Shown: in pieces, positions 46,345 to 55,610 of the stretch
Layout of the letters: each line of letters starts with the position of its first letter
Numbering within the stretch: position 1 is the stretch's first letter
From: Streptomyces sp. NBC_00239
GTDB lineage: Bacteria > Actinomycetota > Actinomycetes > Streptomycetales > Streptomycetaceae
Reading direction: 5' to 3'
Assembly: GCF_036194065.1 (NCBI RefSeq)
Contig: NZ_CP108095.1
Location: 2,170,001 to 2,234,000, forward strand
Length of the DNA: 64,000 nucleotides
Notes under the pieces: model-generated
The model's database searches: none
What the model saw: only the letters and a program-made list of their open reading frames with translations
Told to the model about the DNA's origin: nothing
Translations under genes and position numbers: made by a program

Positions 46345-47460
46345 GTGTCAACATCTCTCACCGCGTCCCCGGGAGCCCCTGCCCCCGGCCACGGACCGAT
46401 AGCCGAGGCGGGTCCGCAGTCACTGTGCGCCCGCGAGCCGCGCGTACCCGCCGAACGGCTGGTCGCCGAGATGGTGCCGCCACCGCGTTTCGACGCCGTG
46501 CGCTTCGACACGTACAACCCGGACCCGGGCCAGCCCAGCCAGACGCAGGCCGTCACCGTGCTGAGCGAGTTCGCGGCCGGGCTCGGCGGGGCGCACGCCA
46601 GTGGCAGCGGCAAGCGCCGCTGGTTCTCCAGGACCCCCAAGAGCAGCGCCCCCGCCGGGCCGCGCGGGGTCTACCTCGACGGCGGCTACGGCGTCGGCAA
46701 GACCCACCTGCTCGCCTCTCTGTGGCACGCCACCCCGGCCGCGCCCGAGTACAAGGCGTTCGGCACGTTCGTCGAGCTGACGAACCTGGTGGGCGCGCTC
46801 GGCTTCCAGCAGACCGTGCAGACCCTCGGCGGACACCGGCTGCTGTGCATCGACGAGTTCGAACTCGACGACCCGGGCGACACCGTGCTCGTCTCCAGCC
46901 TGCTGCGCAAGCTGGTCGAGTCGGGCGTGGCGCTGGCCGCCACCTCCAACACGCTGCCCGGCAAGCTGGGCGAGGGCCGGTTCGCCGCCGTCGACTTCCT
47001 GCGCGAGATCCAGGGCCTGTCGGCGCACTTCCGGCCGCTGCGCATCGACGGCCAGGACTACCGGCACCGCGGCCTGCCGGAGGCTCCGGCGCCGTACTCC
47101 GAGGAGCAGGTCACCAAGGCCGCGTACGCCACCGACGGCGCCACGCTCGACGACTTCCCGGCGCTGCTCGACCACCTCGCCCGGGTGCACCCGAGCCGCT
47201 ACGGCGCGCTCACCGAGGACATATCCGCGGTGTGTCTCACCGAGGTGCAGCCGGTGCCGGACCAGTCCACGGCGCTGCGCCTGGTGGTCCTCGCGGACCG
47301 GTTGTACGACCGCGAGATACCCGTGCTCACCTCCGGGGTGCCCTTCGACCGGCTGTTCAGCGACGAGATGCTGAACGGCGGCTACCGGAAGAAGTACTTC
47401 CGTGCGATCTCGCGCCTCACCGCGCTCGCCCGTGACGCAAAGGGCCTGGTGGCACAGTAG
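46345..47460 (+). CDS. zapE: Cell division protein ZapE (AFG1-like ATPase)
   Basis: A 371-residue AFG1/ZapE-type P-loop ATPase. The Walker A is YLDGGYGVGKTHLLAS, Walker B LLCIDEFELDD, and VALAATSNTLPGKLGEGRF and LREIQGLSAHFRPL are family blocks. In proteobacteria ZapE acts on FtsZ rings; in actinobacteria the role is inferred. The GTG start (VSTSLTASPG) is chosen because an earlier frame would read through the promoter region of the divergent gene. Confidence 0.9.
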   Translation: MSTSLTASPGAPAPGHGPIAEAGPQSLCAREPRVPAERLVAEMVPPPRFDAVRFDTYNPDPGQPSQTQAVTVLSEFAAGLGGAHASGSGKRRWFSRTPKSSAPAGPRGVYLDGGYGVGKTHLLASLWHATPAAPEYKAFGTFVELTNLVGALGFQQTVQTLGGHRLLCIDEFELDDPGDTVLVSSLLRKLVESGVALAATSNTLPGKLGEGRFAAVDFLREIQGLSAHFRPLRIDGQDYRHRGLPEAPAPYSEEQVTKAAYATDGATLDDFPALLDHLARVHPSRYGALTEDISAVCLTEVQPVPDQSTALRLVVLADRLYDREIPVLTSGVPFDRLFSDEMLNGGYRKKYFRAISRLTALARDAKGLVAQ

Positions 47461-47514
47461 GTTGGGCCGGTCGGACCAGAACCGGTCCGGCCGACCTGCC
47501 TGAAGGGAACCATC

Positions 47515-47943
47515 ATGGCCGCCACGCGTCACGCACACGCCGTCTGGGAAGGCGATCTGTTCGAGGGCAAGGGCGAGGTGACCCTCGACTCCTCGGGCCT
47601 CGGTACGTACGCCGTCTCCTGGCCGGCCCGCACCGACGAGGAGGCGAACGGCCGCACCAGCCCGGAGGAGCTCATCGCCGCCGCCCACTCCAGCTGCTAC
47701 AACATGGCCTTCTCCAACGGCCTCGCCAAGGCGGGCCACGCCCCCACCCGCCTGAACACCCGCGCCGACGTCACCTTCGTGCCGGGCAAGGGCATCACCG
47801 GCATCCACCTGACCGTCGAGGGCGAGGTCTCCGGGATGGGCGAGGCCGACTTCGTCAAGGCCGCCGAGGAAGCGAAGCTGGGCTGCCCGGTCAGCCAGGC
47901 CCTGACCGGTACGACGATCACCCTGAGCGCCAAGCTCGTCTGA
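47515..47943 (+). CDS. OsmC-family peroxiredoxin-like protein
   Basis: A 142-residue organic hydroperoxide-reducing protein of the OsmC subfamily. The redox cysteines are C61 (HSSCYNMAF) and C124 (LGCPVSQAL), with the catalytic arginine-side region near WPARTDEE. It protects against peroxides or osmotic stress. It follows zapE by 54 nt, and a strong hairpin follows its stop. Confidence 0.93.
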   Translation: MAATRHAHAVWEGDLFEGKGEVTLDSSGLGTYAVSWPARTDEEANGRTSPEELIAAAHSSCYNMAFSNGLAKAGHAPTRLNTRADVTFVPGKGITGIHLTVEGEVSGMGEADFVKAAEEAKLGCPVSQALTGTTITLSAKLV

Positions 47944-47953
47944 TCGCCGTGCC

Positions 47954-47982
47954 CGTACGGGCGCCCGCGCGGCGCCCGTACG
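47954..47982 (+). terminator. Terminator after the osmC gene
   Basis: A 12-pair stem (cgtacgggcgcc and its inverse) with a CGCGC loop, 11 nt after the stop codon. Confidence 0.8.
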
Positions 47983-48079
47983 ACACATGAGGCGGTGTGG
48001 CCCGCATGGTTCCGGCCCGCGATACCGCGTGATACCACATGCGGGTCACATCTCCTGTCCCCCAACAGGGAGTTGCCTC

Positions 48080-49444
48080 ATGTCCGCAACACGCCGTCAG
48101 ATGCTGGCCGGTACCGGGGCGATCGCCTCCGTGGCCTTCGCCGGCGCACTCGGCGACCTCTTCGCCGGCACCGCGAGCGCCGCGCCCCAGGGCCTGGCCC
48201 CGGGCGGGTACGGGCCCCTCGTGCCGGACCCCGCCGGACTCCTCGACCTGCCCGCGGGCTTCCGCTACCGGGTGCTCTCGCGCTCCGGAGACCCCATGCG
48301 CTCGGGCGAGGGCCCGGTCCCGCAGAACTGCGACGGCATGGCCGCCTTCCCCGGCGGCCGCGGCCGGGTCCGCCTGGTCCGCAACCACGAGAACCGCGCG
48401 AGCGCCGCGCTGCGCGTGCCCGCCGTCGCGGGACTGACGTACGACCCGGGCGCCCGCGGCGGCTGCACCGTGCTGGAGCTCGACCCGCAGGGCCGGGTGA
48501 CCGGGGAACGGGTGGGCGTGGCCGGTACGGCCGTGAACTGCGCGGGCGGCCCCACCCCCTGGCGGACCTGGCTGACCTGCGAGGAGACCGAGGACCTGGC
48601 CGGCACCGGCGACTACACCCGCGACCACGGGTTCGTGTTCGAGGTGGACCCGGCCGACCCGCACCGCACCGGCGCCGTACCCCTGACCGCGCTGGGCCGG
48701 TTCGCCCACGAGGCCGTGGCCGTCGACCCGCGCAGCGGCATCGTGTACGAGACCGAGGACGCCTTCGTCGAGCCGTTCGGGCTCTTCTACCGCTTCCTGC
48801 CCGACCGGCCCTGCGGCGGCACCGGCTCGCTGCGCGCGGGCGGCGCGCTGGAGGCCATGCGGGTGCCCGACGTGCCGGACCTGTCGGCGGTACGGGAGCC
48901 CGGGGCGCGCTTCCGCGTGGAGTGGGTGCCGGTGCCGGACCCGATGGCGGTGCACACCCCGATCCGGCTCCAGGACTTCGGGCGGGGCGGGATCACGCAC
49001 GCCCAGAAGCTGGAGGGCTGCTACTGGGGCGGTGGAGCGGTGTACTTCGTCTCCAGCTTCGCGCGCAGCAGCGACGGGTCGGCCGCGGACCACTTCGGCC
49101 AGGTGTGGAAGTACGAGCCGAAGCACGCCCGGCTCACGTTGTCCGTGGTGTTCGGCCCGGCCACGGACGTGCAGCTGCCCGGCGAGTCGCCCGACAACAT
49201 CTGCCTGGCGCCCGGCGGCGGCCTGATGGTGTGCGAGGACGGCAACGGCGCGCAGCACGTCTTCGGCGTGTCCCGGGGCGGCGAGGTGTACCCGGTGGCC
49301 CGCAACGCGCAGAACATCGGCACGGCGGCGGAGCCGGAATGGGGCGAGTTCGCGGGCGTGACCTTCTCGCCCGACGGGGCCGTGATGTACGTCAACTGCT
49401 ACACGCCGGGGACCACGTTCGCGGTGACCGGCCCCTGGCGCTGA
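48080..49444 (+). CDS. PhoX-like (DUF839) phosphatase, Tat-exported
   Basis: A 454-residue protein with a Tat-type signal (TRRQMLAGTGAIASVAFAGAL). DUF839/PhoX blocks are GPVPQNCDGMAAFPGG, VRNHENR, WRTWLTCEETEDLAGTG, YETEDAFVEPFGLFYRF, SPDNICLAPGGGLMVCEDGN and WGEFAGVTFSPDG. PhoX enzymes are calcium/iron alkaline phosphatases; short DUF839 members may instead be other beta-propeller phosphatases. A GGGAG site precedes the ATG. Confidence 0.87.
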   Translation: MSATRRQMLAGTGAIASVAFAGALGDLFAGTASAAPQGLAPGGYGPLVPDPAGLLDLPAGFRYRVLSRSGDPMRSGEGPVPQNCDGMAAFPGGRGRVRLVRNHENRASAALRVPAVAGLTYDPGARGGCTVLELDPQGRVTGERVGVAGTAVNCAGGPTPWRTWLTCEETEDLAGTGDYTRDHGFVFEVDPADPHRTGAVPLTALGRFAHEAVAVDPRSGIVYETEDAFVEPFGLFYRFLPDRPCGGTGSLRAGGALEAMRVPDVPDLSAVREPGARFRVEWVPVPDPMAVHTPIRLQDFGRGGITHAQKLEGCYWGGGAVYFVSSFARSSDGSAADHFGQVWKYEPKHARLTLSVVFGPATDVQLPGESPDNICLAPGGGLMVCEDGNGAQHVFGVSRGGEVYPVARNAQNIGTAAEPEWGEFAGVTFSPDGAVMYVNCYTPGTTFAVTGPWR

Positions 49445-49543
49445 CCGCGGCCGCACCCGCCGACGGGGTGAGCTTCGCGGGGTGACCGGGCGGCAGCGGT
49501 GACACGGACATCCGCTCAGCACATAGTCATATATGTTTCGCCC

Positions 49544-50482
49544 GTGACCATTTCCGTACGAAAAGTGGCTGCCGCGGCTGCTCTCGGTGCCGCCCTCGCC
49601 GGATGCGCGGGCGGCACCGGTCCCTCGGAGACCCGCACCGCGCCCGCCCGCCCGGCCGCCTCGGGACCGGCGGCCCCGGGTCAGGCCGCCTCGGGTCCGG
49701 CGGCTTCCGCTCCGGCCGGCGCCCGGCCCTCGGCACCGCCGCGCGCCGCCGCACCGGCCGCGCCCCCGGCCGCCCCCGGCAAGGCGCCCACGCTGGCCCC
49801 CGGGCCGGCCGGGCTCACGCCGGTCTTCGAACGCGCCCTGAACACCTCGGACAAGACGGTCGCCCTCACCTTCGACGCCGACATGACCGCCGACCAGGGG
49901 CCGCGCGCCGCCGGCGGCGAGCGCTTCGACAACCCGCAGCTGATCGCGGCGCTGCGCGCCCTGAAGGTGCCCTCGACCGTGTTCATGACCGGCCGGTGGG
50001 CCGAGGAGTACCCGGACCAGGCCAAGTCCATCGGCACGGACCCGAACTTCGAGATCGCCAACCACTCGTACAGCCACTACGCCTTCAAGAGCCCCTGCTA
50101 CGGGCTGCCCGCCCTGGACGGCGCCGCCGCCCGCGCGGACGTGGACCGGGCCTTCGAGGCGTTCCGGACGGCCGGGGCCCGCAACATCGTCCCCTACTTC
50201 CGCTTCCCGGGCGGCTGCTACGACGACGACGCGCTGCGCGCCCTGTCCACGGCCAAGGTCACCGCCGTGCAGTGGGACGTGGTCAGCGGCGACGCCTTCG
50301 CGAAGGACTCCGGGGCGGTGGCGCAGCAGGTCGTCGACGGGGTGCGGCCGGGCTCGGTCGTGGTGATGCACTGCACGCGCAGCGCCGCCCCGGCCACCGA
50401 GCAGGCGATCCGCCGGATCGTGCCGGAGCTGCGCAAGCGGGGCTACCGCTTCGTGAAGGTGTCCGACCTGATCGGGAGGTAG
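49544..50482 (+). CDS. Polysaccharide deacetylase (NodB domain) lipoprotein
   Basis: A 312-residue protein. The GTG start gives a short signal peptide with lipobox LAGC (Cys21), then ~75 residues of Ala/Pro/Ser linker, then a NodB homology domain. The catalytic/metal aspartates are D111 and D113 in TFDADMT, and zinc ligands H174 and H178 in NHSYSH; YFRFPGGCYDDDAL and VVMHC are later motifs. It probably removes acetyl groups from cell-wall or extracellular polysaccharide. Confidence 0.9.
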   Translation: MTISVRKVAAAAALGAALAGCAGGTGPSETRTAPARPAASGPAAPGQAASGPAASAPAGARPSAPPRAAAPAAPPAAPGKAPTLAPGPAGLTPVFERALNTSDKTVALTFDADMTADQGPRAAGGERFDNPQLIAALRALKVPSTVFMTGRWAEEYPDQAKSIGTDPNFEIANHSYSHYAFKSPCYGLPALDGAAARADVDRAFEAFRTAGARNIVPYFRFPGGCYDDDALRALSTAKVTAVQWDVVSGDAFAKDSGAVAQQVVDGVRPGSVVVMHCTRSAAPATEQAIRRIVPELRKRGYRFVKVSDLIGR

Positions 50483-50586
50483 CCGGGTGGGGCGGGCCCT
50501 CCGGACCCCGGGCGGGCCGCCCGTCGGTCACCGCTCGGGCCGCCCTCCGTCCACCGGCCGGTCGGGCCCGCCGGGCGAGCCCGGTC

Positions 50587-51261
50587 TCAGTTCGCGGCGG
50601 GCCGCTCGGTGACCTCGCTGGGCCGGACGATGACGAAGCCCTCGCCCTGGAGCATCAGCTGGACGGCCTCGCCGGATCCGCCCCGGATCATCGAGCCGAC
50701 GGACTGGGACCGGTGCAGGCCGGTGCTGAGCTGGGCGCTCCAGCCGACCACCGCGTCGGTGTCCACGTACACCGGCATCTGCGGGGTGACGGGGATGATG
50801 ATCGGGTTGCCCTCGCACATGACGGCGAGCTTGCCGTGGCCGGTGAAGACGCTGTTGAAGAGCCCGCCGCCGACCATGCCGGCGCCCTTGACGGTCTTTA
50901 TCTCGTAGGACAGCGTCGCGTCGAAGCACAGCACGTTGCGCCCGTTGATGCTGAGCGCGTCGCCCGGCTCGATGTCGACGATGAAGCAGTTGGCGGCCTC
51001 GTGCGCGAACCACGCCTCGCCCTGGCCGCGGACCGCCATCAGGGCGAGCCCCTCGCCGGTGACGGCGCGCTTGAGCATGCCGCCGATGCCCTGGCCCTTG
51101 CGCTCGAACTGCAGGTTGCCGCGGTAGGCGATCATCGAGCCCTGTCGGGCCAGCATCTCGCCGTTGACGGCGTACTTGACGGATTTGGCGTTCTGCAGGG
51201 TCATACCGGGTGCGGTGGCCTGCTGGGCCAGGTTCTCGGACGAAAAGAGGTCGCTCTTCAT
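50587..51261 (-). CDS. AIM24-family protein (DUF124)
   Basis: A 224-residue beta-rich protein of the AIM24 family (first described as a yeast mitochondrial biogenesis factor). Features are GSMIAYRGNLQFERKGQGIG, TGEGLALMAVRGQGEAWFA, GDALSINGRNVLCFDATLSY and GGLFNSVFTGHGKLAVM. The molecular function is unknown. A GAGGAT site precedes the ATG. Its promoter region is divergent from the Pth2 gene, with starts 86 nt apart. Confidence 0.9.
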   Translation of the reverse strand: MKSDLFSSENLAQQATAPGMTLQNAKSVKYAVNGEMLARQGSMIAYRGNLQFERKGQGIGGMLKRAVTGEGLALMAVRGQGEAWFAHEAANCFIVDIEPGDALSINGRNVLCFDATLSYEIKTVKGAGMVGGGLFNSVFTGHGKLAVMCEGNPIIIPVTPQMPVYVDTDAVVGWSAQLSTGLHRSQSVGSMIRGGSGEAVQLMLQGEGFVIVRPSEVTERPAAN

Positions 51262-51346
51262 GCGGTGATCCTCGCGCGCGGGCGGACCGCGGGACAACCT
51301 CCGGGCGTGTCACAGGCCTGCTACAGGGACTGGCATCCTTGACCGG

Positions 51347-52072
51347 ATGAGCAGCAGCAACAGCCAGGACATGAGAGCAAGCTTCCGGGACGAGGCCCCG
51401 CAGTACGTACTGCCGCTGGTGGCGCGGATCGAGAAGGCCGAGCCGCCGGCCCGCACCGACGCGCTGGAGACGGCGGCCCGGGCGGTGCTCGTGCTGCTCG
51501 ACGACGAGCGCTCGCACGGCGAGGGCGAGTGGGCCGGGGTGGTGCGCGACTGGCAGGACGCCCGGATCCGCAAGGTGGTGCGGCGGGCCCGGGGCGCGGA
51601 GTGGCGCAAGGCCGCCGCGCTGCCCGGGATCACCGTGTCCGGCGACCGGGCGGAGGTACGGGTGTTCCCGCCGGTGCCGCTGGACGGCTGGCCCAAGGAG
51701 CTGGCCAAGCTCCAGGTCTCCGGGACCGATCTCGACGACCCCGAACCGGCTGGGCCGGCCGCCGCCGGTCTGCCGGTGCTGTGGCTCAATCCCGACCTGG
51801 ACATGTCCGCCGGCAAGGCCATGGCCCAGGCCGGCCACGGGGCGCAGCTCGCCTGGTGGGAGCTGACCGGGGACGAGCGGGAGCGCTGGCGGGAGTCCGG
51901 GTTCGCGCTGGCCGTGCGGACGGCCCCCAAGGAGCGGTGGGCGGCGCTGTTGGGGAGCGGGCTGCCGGTGGTGCGCGACGCCGGGTTCACCGAGATCGCA
52001 CCCGGTTCCTGCACGGTGGTGGCCGATCACCCGGCGCTGCGGGCCCGGCTGGAACCTCAAATGTTGCTCTGA
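51347..52072 (+). CDS. Peptidyl-tRNA hydrolase, Pth2 family
   Basis: A 241-residue protein whose C-terminal domain has the PTH2 signature LNPDLDMSAGKAMAQAGHGA (conserved Lys, Gln, His) and WAALLGSGLPVVRDAGFTEI. It would recycle peptidyl-tRNA or act on related esters. The ~130-residue N-terminal region is helical and specific to the actinobacterial form. It lies 76 nt upstream of the MNIO gene, with a hairpin (gtgccgg/ccggcac) between. Confidence 0.85.
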   Translation: MSSSNSQDMRASFRDEAPQYVLPLVARIEKAEPPARTDALETAARAVLVLLDDERSHGEGEWAGVVRDWQDARIRKVVRRARGAEWRKAAALPGITVSGDRAEVRVFPPVPLDGWPKELAKLQVSGTDLDDPEPAGPAAAGLPVLWLNPDLDMSAGKAMAQAGHGAQLAWWELTGDERERWRESGFALAVRTAPKERWAALLGSGLPVVRDAGFTEIAPGSCTVVADHPALRARLEPQMLL

Positions 52073-52148
52073 ACGTCCCCTCCCCTAGATTCACCGGGTG
52101 CCGGCGGGGTCATGACACCGGCACACGGAATCGGGGGAGGTACGAAGG

Positions 52149-53606
52149 ATGAAGCCCATGGCCCGCCTGGGGGCGGGAATCGGCTGGCGGCCGGAGATCG
52201 CCGAGGCGGTCGAACGGCTGCCGGACCTGGACTGGGTCGAGGTGGTGGCCGAGAACCTCTGCCCCGGCCACCTGCCGGAGTCCCTCGTACGGCTGCGCCG
52301 GCGCGGCACGGTCGTCGTCCCGCACGGCGTCTCGCTGGGCCTCGGCGGTGCGGACCGGCCCGACCCGGCCAAGCTCGCGGACCTCGCCGAGCGGGCGGTG
52401 GCGCTGGGGGCGCCGCTGGTCACCGAGCACATCGCGTTCGTCCGGGCGGGCGGGGAGCTGACCGCCTCCCCGCGGCTGGAGGCCGGGCACCTGCTGCCGG
52501 TGCCGCGCACCCGGGACGCGCTGGACGTGCTCTGCGAGAACGTGCGGATCGCCCAGGACGCCCTGCCGGTGCCGCTGGCTCTGGAGAACATCGCGGCGCT
52601 GCTGCCGTGGCCCGGTGAGGAGCTGACGGAGGGCCGGTTCCTGGCCGAGCTGGTGGAGCGCACCGGCGTACGGCTGCTGATCGACGTCGCGAACCTGCAC
52701 ACGAACCGGGTGAACCGGGGCGAGGACCCCCTGGCCGTCCTGGACGCGCTGCCGCCGGACGCGCTGGCGTACGTGCACGTCGCGGGCGGTGTCGAGCGGG
52801 ACGGGGTGTGGCACGACACGCACGCGCACCCGGTGCCGCCGGCGGTGCTCGACCTGCTGGCCGCGCTGCGGGAGCGGCTGGACCCGCCGGGAGTGCTGCT
52901 GGAGCGGGACGACGCGTTTCCGCCGGAGGCGGAGCTGGCGGCCGAACTCACCGCGATCCGCGGCGCCCTGGCCCGCGGCGCGGCGGCGGCCGCGCCGGCC
53001 CGCGAGGGCGCTTCGCCGAGCGGTGCCGCGCCGGTTCGGGTGCCCGTGGCGGTGCCGGTGCCCGCGGCTGCCTCCGGGCTCGGAGCCGATTCCGAGACCG
53101 TGCCCGTGCGCGGGGCGGTACCCGAGACCGCCTCCGCGCCCGGACCCGTGCCCGTACCCGAGGCCGCCGTGGAGGCCCTCGCGATGGACGCGGGGTGCCG
53201 GGAGCGGGTCGGGGTGGCGCAGGCCGCGCTGTTGTCGGCGCTGGTCGCCGGGACGCCGGTGCCCGAGGGCTTCGACCTCGGGCGGGTCCGGGTGCAGGCC
53301 CGCGCGCTGGCCGCCAAGCGTGCCGACGTGATCGGCAAGGTCGCCCCGGAGCTGCCGGTGATCCTCGGCAGCGGCTACCGGGACGCCTTCCTCGGCTATG
53401 CCCGGACCCGGCCGATGGCCGCCGGCTACCGCCGTGACGCCCTGGACTTCGCCGAATACCTCCTGGTCAACGGGCTGCCCCACGAGCCCGCGGGCCGCCT
53501 GGAGCTCACCCACTGGTGGCAGGACCGCACCGGACCCAAGCCGCCCGGCCGCATCCGCAGGATGCGCCGCCGGGCCCGTAGCCTCGTCGGGAGGTGGACA
53601 CCGTGA
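52149..53606 (+). CDS. DUF692 (MNIO) enzyme fused to a DUF2063-like partner domain
   Basis: A 485-residue protein. Residues 5-275 form a DUF692 TIM-barrel (MbnB/TglH/HvfB type) with candidate iron ligands H59 ([10 protein letters not shown]), H94 (TEHIAFVR), E146-N147 (ALENIA), D179, N182 and H184 ([12 protein letters not shown]), H210 (YVHVAGG), H222-H227 (WHDTHAHP) and E252. An Ala/Pro/Val linker (275-340) leads to a helical domain (340-445; [18 protein letters not shown] ... [18 protein letters not shown]) that resembles DUF2063 partner proteins such as HvfC. Such enzymes oxidise cysteines in peptide substrates. The stop overlaps the next gene's GTG by 4 nt, so the two are coupled. Confidence 0.88.
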   Translation: MKPMARLGAGIGWRPEIAEAVERLPDLDWVEVVAENLCPGHLPESLVRLRRRGTVVVPHGVSLGLGGADRPDPAKLADLAERAVALGAPLVTEHIAFVRAGGELTASPRLEAGHLLPVPRTRDALDVLCENVRIAQDALPVPLALENIAALLPWPGEELTEGRFLAELVERTGVRLLIDVANLHTNRVNRGEDPLAVLDALPPDALAYVHVAGGVERDGVWHDTHAHPVPPAVLDLLAALRERLDPPGVLLERDDAFPPEAELAAELTAIRGALARGAAAAAPAREGASPSGAAPVRVPVAVPVPAAASGLGADSETVPVRGAVPETASAPGPVPVPEAAVEALAMDAGCRERVGVAQAALLSALVAGTPVPEGFDLGRVRVQARALAAKRADVIGKVAPELPVILGSGYRDAFLGYARTRPMAAGYRRDALDFAEYLLVNGLPHEPAGRLELTHWWQDRTGPKPPGRIRRMRRRARSLVGRWTP

Positions 53607-54625
53607 CGTACCTCGTCGTGCTCGTCTGGGTGGCCGTGGTCGGCTCCACCCTCGCTCTCGCGGTCGGGCTCGCCCGGTCCCGGCGGATCACCGGGGCCGT
53701 CTCCCCGGTCGGGGACCTCTCCGAGGCCGCGTTCCTGACCGGCGGGCCGCGCCTGGTCGTGGACTGCGCGATCATCGCGCTCTGTTACGACGGCCGGATG
53801 ATGATCGGGGGGCCGGGCATCGTGCACGTGCGCCCGGGCGCCCGGGCCGAGGACCCCGTGCAGCGGGTGGTGCTGCACGCCCACGCGGCGGGCCCGCACG
53901 GCTCGCTGGACCTGCTGCGGCTCTCGGCGATGGCCGACCCGGTGGTCCAGGAGATCGGGGACGACCTGGCGGACCGCGGGCTGCTGGCCCGGCCGGGCAC
54001 CGGCGACGTCTGGAAGCGCCGGGCCAAGGTCCAGCTGGTGCTCAGCTTCCTGCTGCTGCCGGTGGCGTTCGTGATGGCGATCGTGCAGGCGGCCTCGGCG
54101 GGGCCATCGTTCGAGTCGGGGCTGCCCACCGTGCTGCTGGTGCTGCCGGTCGCGTTCTTCGGCCTGCTCGCCGGCGGGCTGCTGCACGCCACCGCCGGGC
54201 GCACGATCACCTCGGCGGGCCGGCGGGCCCTGAACTCGTACCGGATCACGCACATGGCGTCCCGGGAGCCGGTGCTCCAGGTCGCCCTGTTCGGGCTGCT
54301 GCGGCTGCCGGACCCGGTGCTGCGCGCCCAGCTCGCCCGCGCCCAGCTGGCCCGCGCGGCGCGCGCCCGGCGGACCCACCCGGAGGACCACCGTCCGAGC
54401 ACCTCCGACAGCGCCGCGTTCGCGGTCGGCGCCGCCGAGGCCGCGGTGGTGTGGTGCGCGACGAGCGACTCCGGGTCCGGCGGGAGCTGCGGTTCCTCGG
54501 CCGGGACGAGCTGCGGCGGCTCCGGCGGATCGGGGTGCGCGTCCTCGTCAGGGTCCAGCTGCGGTGGCGGCGGATCGAGTTGCAGCAGTTCGTCCGGTTC
54601 GAGCTGCGGAAGCAGCAGTTCCTGA
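53603..54625 (+). CDS. TIGR04222-family membrane protein with a Cys-octad C-terminal tail
   Basis: A 340-residue membrane protein of the TIGR04222 family: N-terminal helix ([20 protein letters not shown]), a soluble region with [20 protein letters not shown], then two helices (about 149-170 and 180-204) and a long helical part. Residues 285-340 are almost entirely Ser, Gly and Cys, with cysteines at 285, 296, 304, 312, 320, 327 and 335, about every eight residues and mostly in S-C-G context. The GTG start overlaps the MNIO stop (GTGA) after a GGAGG site. The tail is a likely MNIO substrate; this is inference. Confidence 0.88.
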   Translation: MTYLVVLVWVAVVGSTLALAVGLARSRRITGAVSPVGDLSEAAFLTGGPRLVVDCAIIALCYDGRMMIGGPGIVHVRPGARAEDPVQRVVLHAHAAGPHGSLDLLRLSAMADPVVQEIGDDLADRGLLARPGTGDVWKRRAKVQLVLSFLLLPVAFVMAIVQAASAGPSFESGLPTVLLVLPVAFFGLLAGGLLHATAGRTITSAGRRALNSYRITHMASREPVLQVALFGLLRLPDPVLRAQLARAQLARAARARRTHPEDHRPSTSDSAAFAVGAAEAAVVWCATSDSGSGGSCGSSAGTSCGGSGGSGCASSSGSSCGGGGSSCSSSSGSSCGSSSS

Positions 54626-54691
54626 TCACGGGCGCATCACGAGCTGCCCGCACGGCCGCCCGGCCGCGCCGCCGGACGGTAGAACGGCGGG

Positions 54692-55501
54692 ATGTTCTGG
54701 GTCCTGTTCCTCCTCGTGGCCTGGGCCGGCGCCCTGCTGGCCTGCGGGCGGCTGCTGACCGCCGCCGGCGCCGCCGCCGAGCCCGCGCCGCGGGCCACCG
54801 TGCACCGGCACGAAGACCTGACCCTCTACGAGGCCGCGTACCTGGCCGGCGGCCCCCAGCGGGTCGCCGTGCTGGCGCTGCTGTCGATGCAGCGCCAGCG
54901 CCGGCTGCTGCTCGCCCACACCGGCTGGGCCACCGTGGTCGACCCGGTCGGCCGGGATCCGCTGGAACGTTCCCTCCTCGGCGTGTTCGGCCCGGACGGC
55001 CAGTCCCCGGTGGCGGCGGTACGCACCGCGGCGGCCGGCTGCACGGCCGTACGGGAGCTGGCCGAGCGGCTCTGGGCGGCCGGGCTGGCCGTGCCTGAGG
55101 CCACCCGTACCGGGTACGAGGAGGGACTGCGGGCGGTCCGGGCCGCCACCGGCCTCATCCTGCTGCTCGCGGTGGTCTCCCTCGCCCTGGTGTCCGGGCC
55201 GGGGACCGACCCGACCCTGGTCGCCTGCTGGTTCGCGCTGCCGCTGCTGCTCACCGTGTCCTGCCTGGCGATATCCCGCTTCGAGTCGCGGCCGCACTCC
55301 CCGTGGGCCTCGCCCGCCGGGCAGCGGCTGCTGGTCGGCATGGACCGGGCGCACCCGCGGACGCCGGCGGACGCCGGGCAGGACGATCCGGGCCTGCTGG
55401 CCGCGGTGGCCGTCCGCGGGCTGTCGGCGGTGCCGGACCCGGGGCTGCGGGCCGCGCTGTCCGGCGGGCGGGGGAAGGGCTTCGTACAACGGGGGCGTTG
55501 A
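54692..55501 (+). CDS. TIGR04222-family membrane protein without the Cys tail
   Basis: A 269-residue paralogue of the preceding protein. It has an N-terminal helix (FWVLFLLVAWAGALLACGRL), LTLYEAAYLAGGPQRVAVLALL, and two later helices (ATGLILLLAVVSLALVSG and LVACWFALPLLLTVSCLAI). It ends soon after the helical region (LRAALSGGRGKGF) with no Ser/Gly/Cys tail. It lies 66 nt downstream and is probably in the same operon; it may pair with the tailed protein in the membrane. Confidence 0.85.
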   Translation: MFWVLFLLVAWAGALLACGRLLTAAGAAAEPAPRATVHRHEDLTLYEAAYLAGGPQRVAVLALLSMQRQRRLLLAHTGWATVVDPVGRDPLERSLLGVFGPDGQSPVAAVRTAAAGCTAVRELAERLWAAGLAVPEATRTGYEEGLRAVRAATGLILLLAVVSLALVSGPGTDPTLVACWFALPLLLTVSCLAISRFESRPHSPWASPAGQRLLVGMDRAHPRTPADAGQDDPGLLAAVAVRGLSAVPDPGLRAALSGGRGKGFVQRGR

Positions 55502-55610
55502 CGCCGACACCGGGGCCCCGCTCCTTTACTTCGCCTGACCCACCGTCAACGATCCCCCCCAGTGGCATCGGTCGGATGATCCGATGCTCCGATGGAAGGA
55601 TCGGTCGGGG

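Noticed and set aside
47944..48079. PHO box upstream of the PhoX-like gene
   Set aside because: Only a GATACC direct repeat (gataccgcgtgatacc) was seen, not the GTTCACC-type PhoP repeats.
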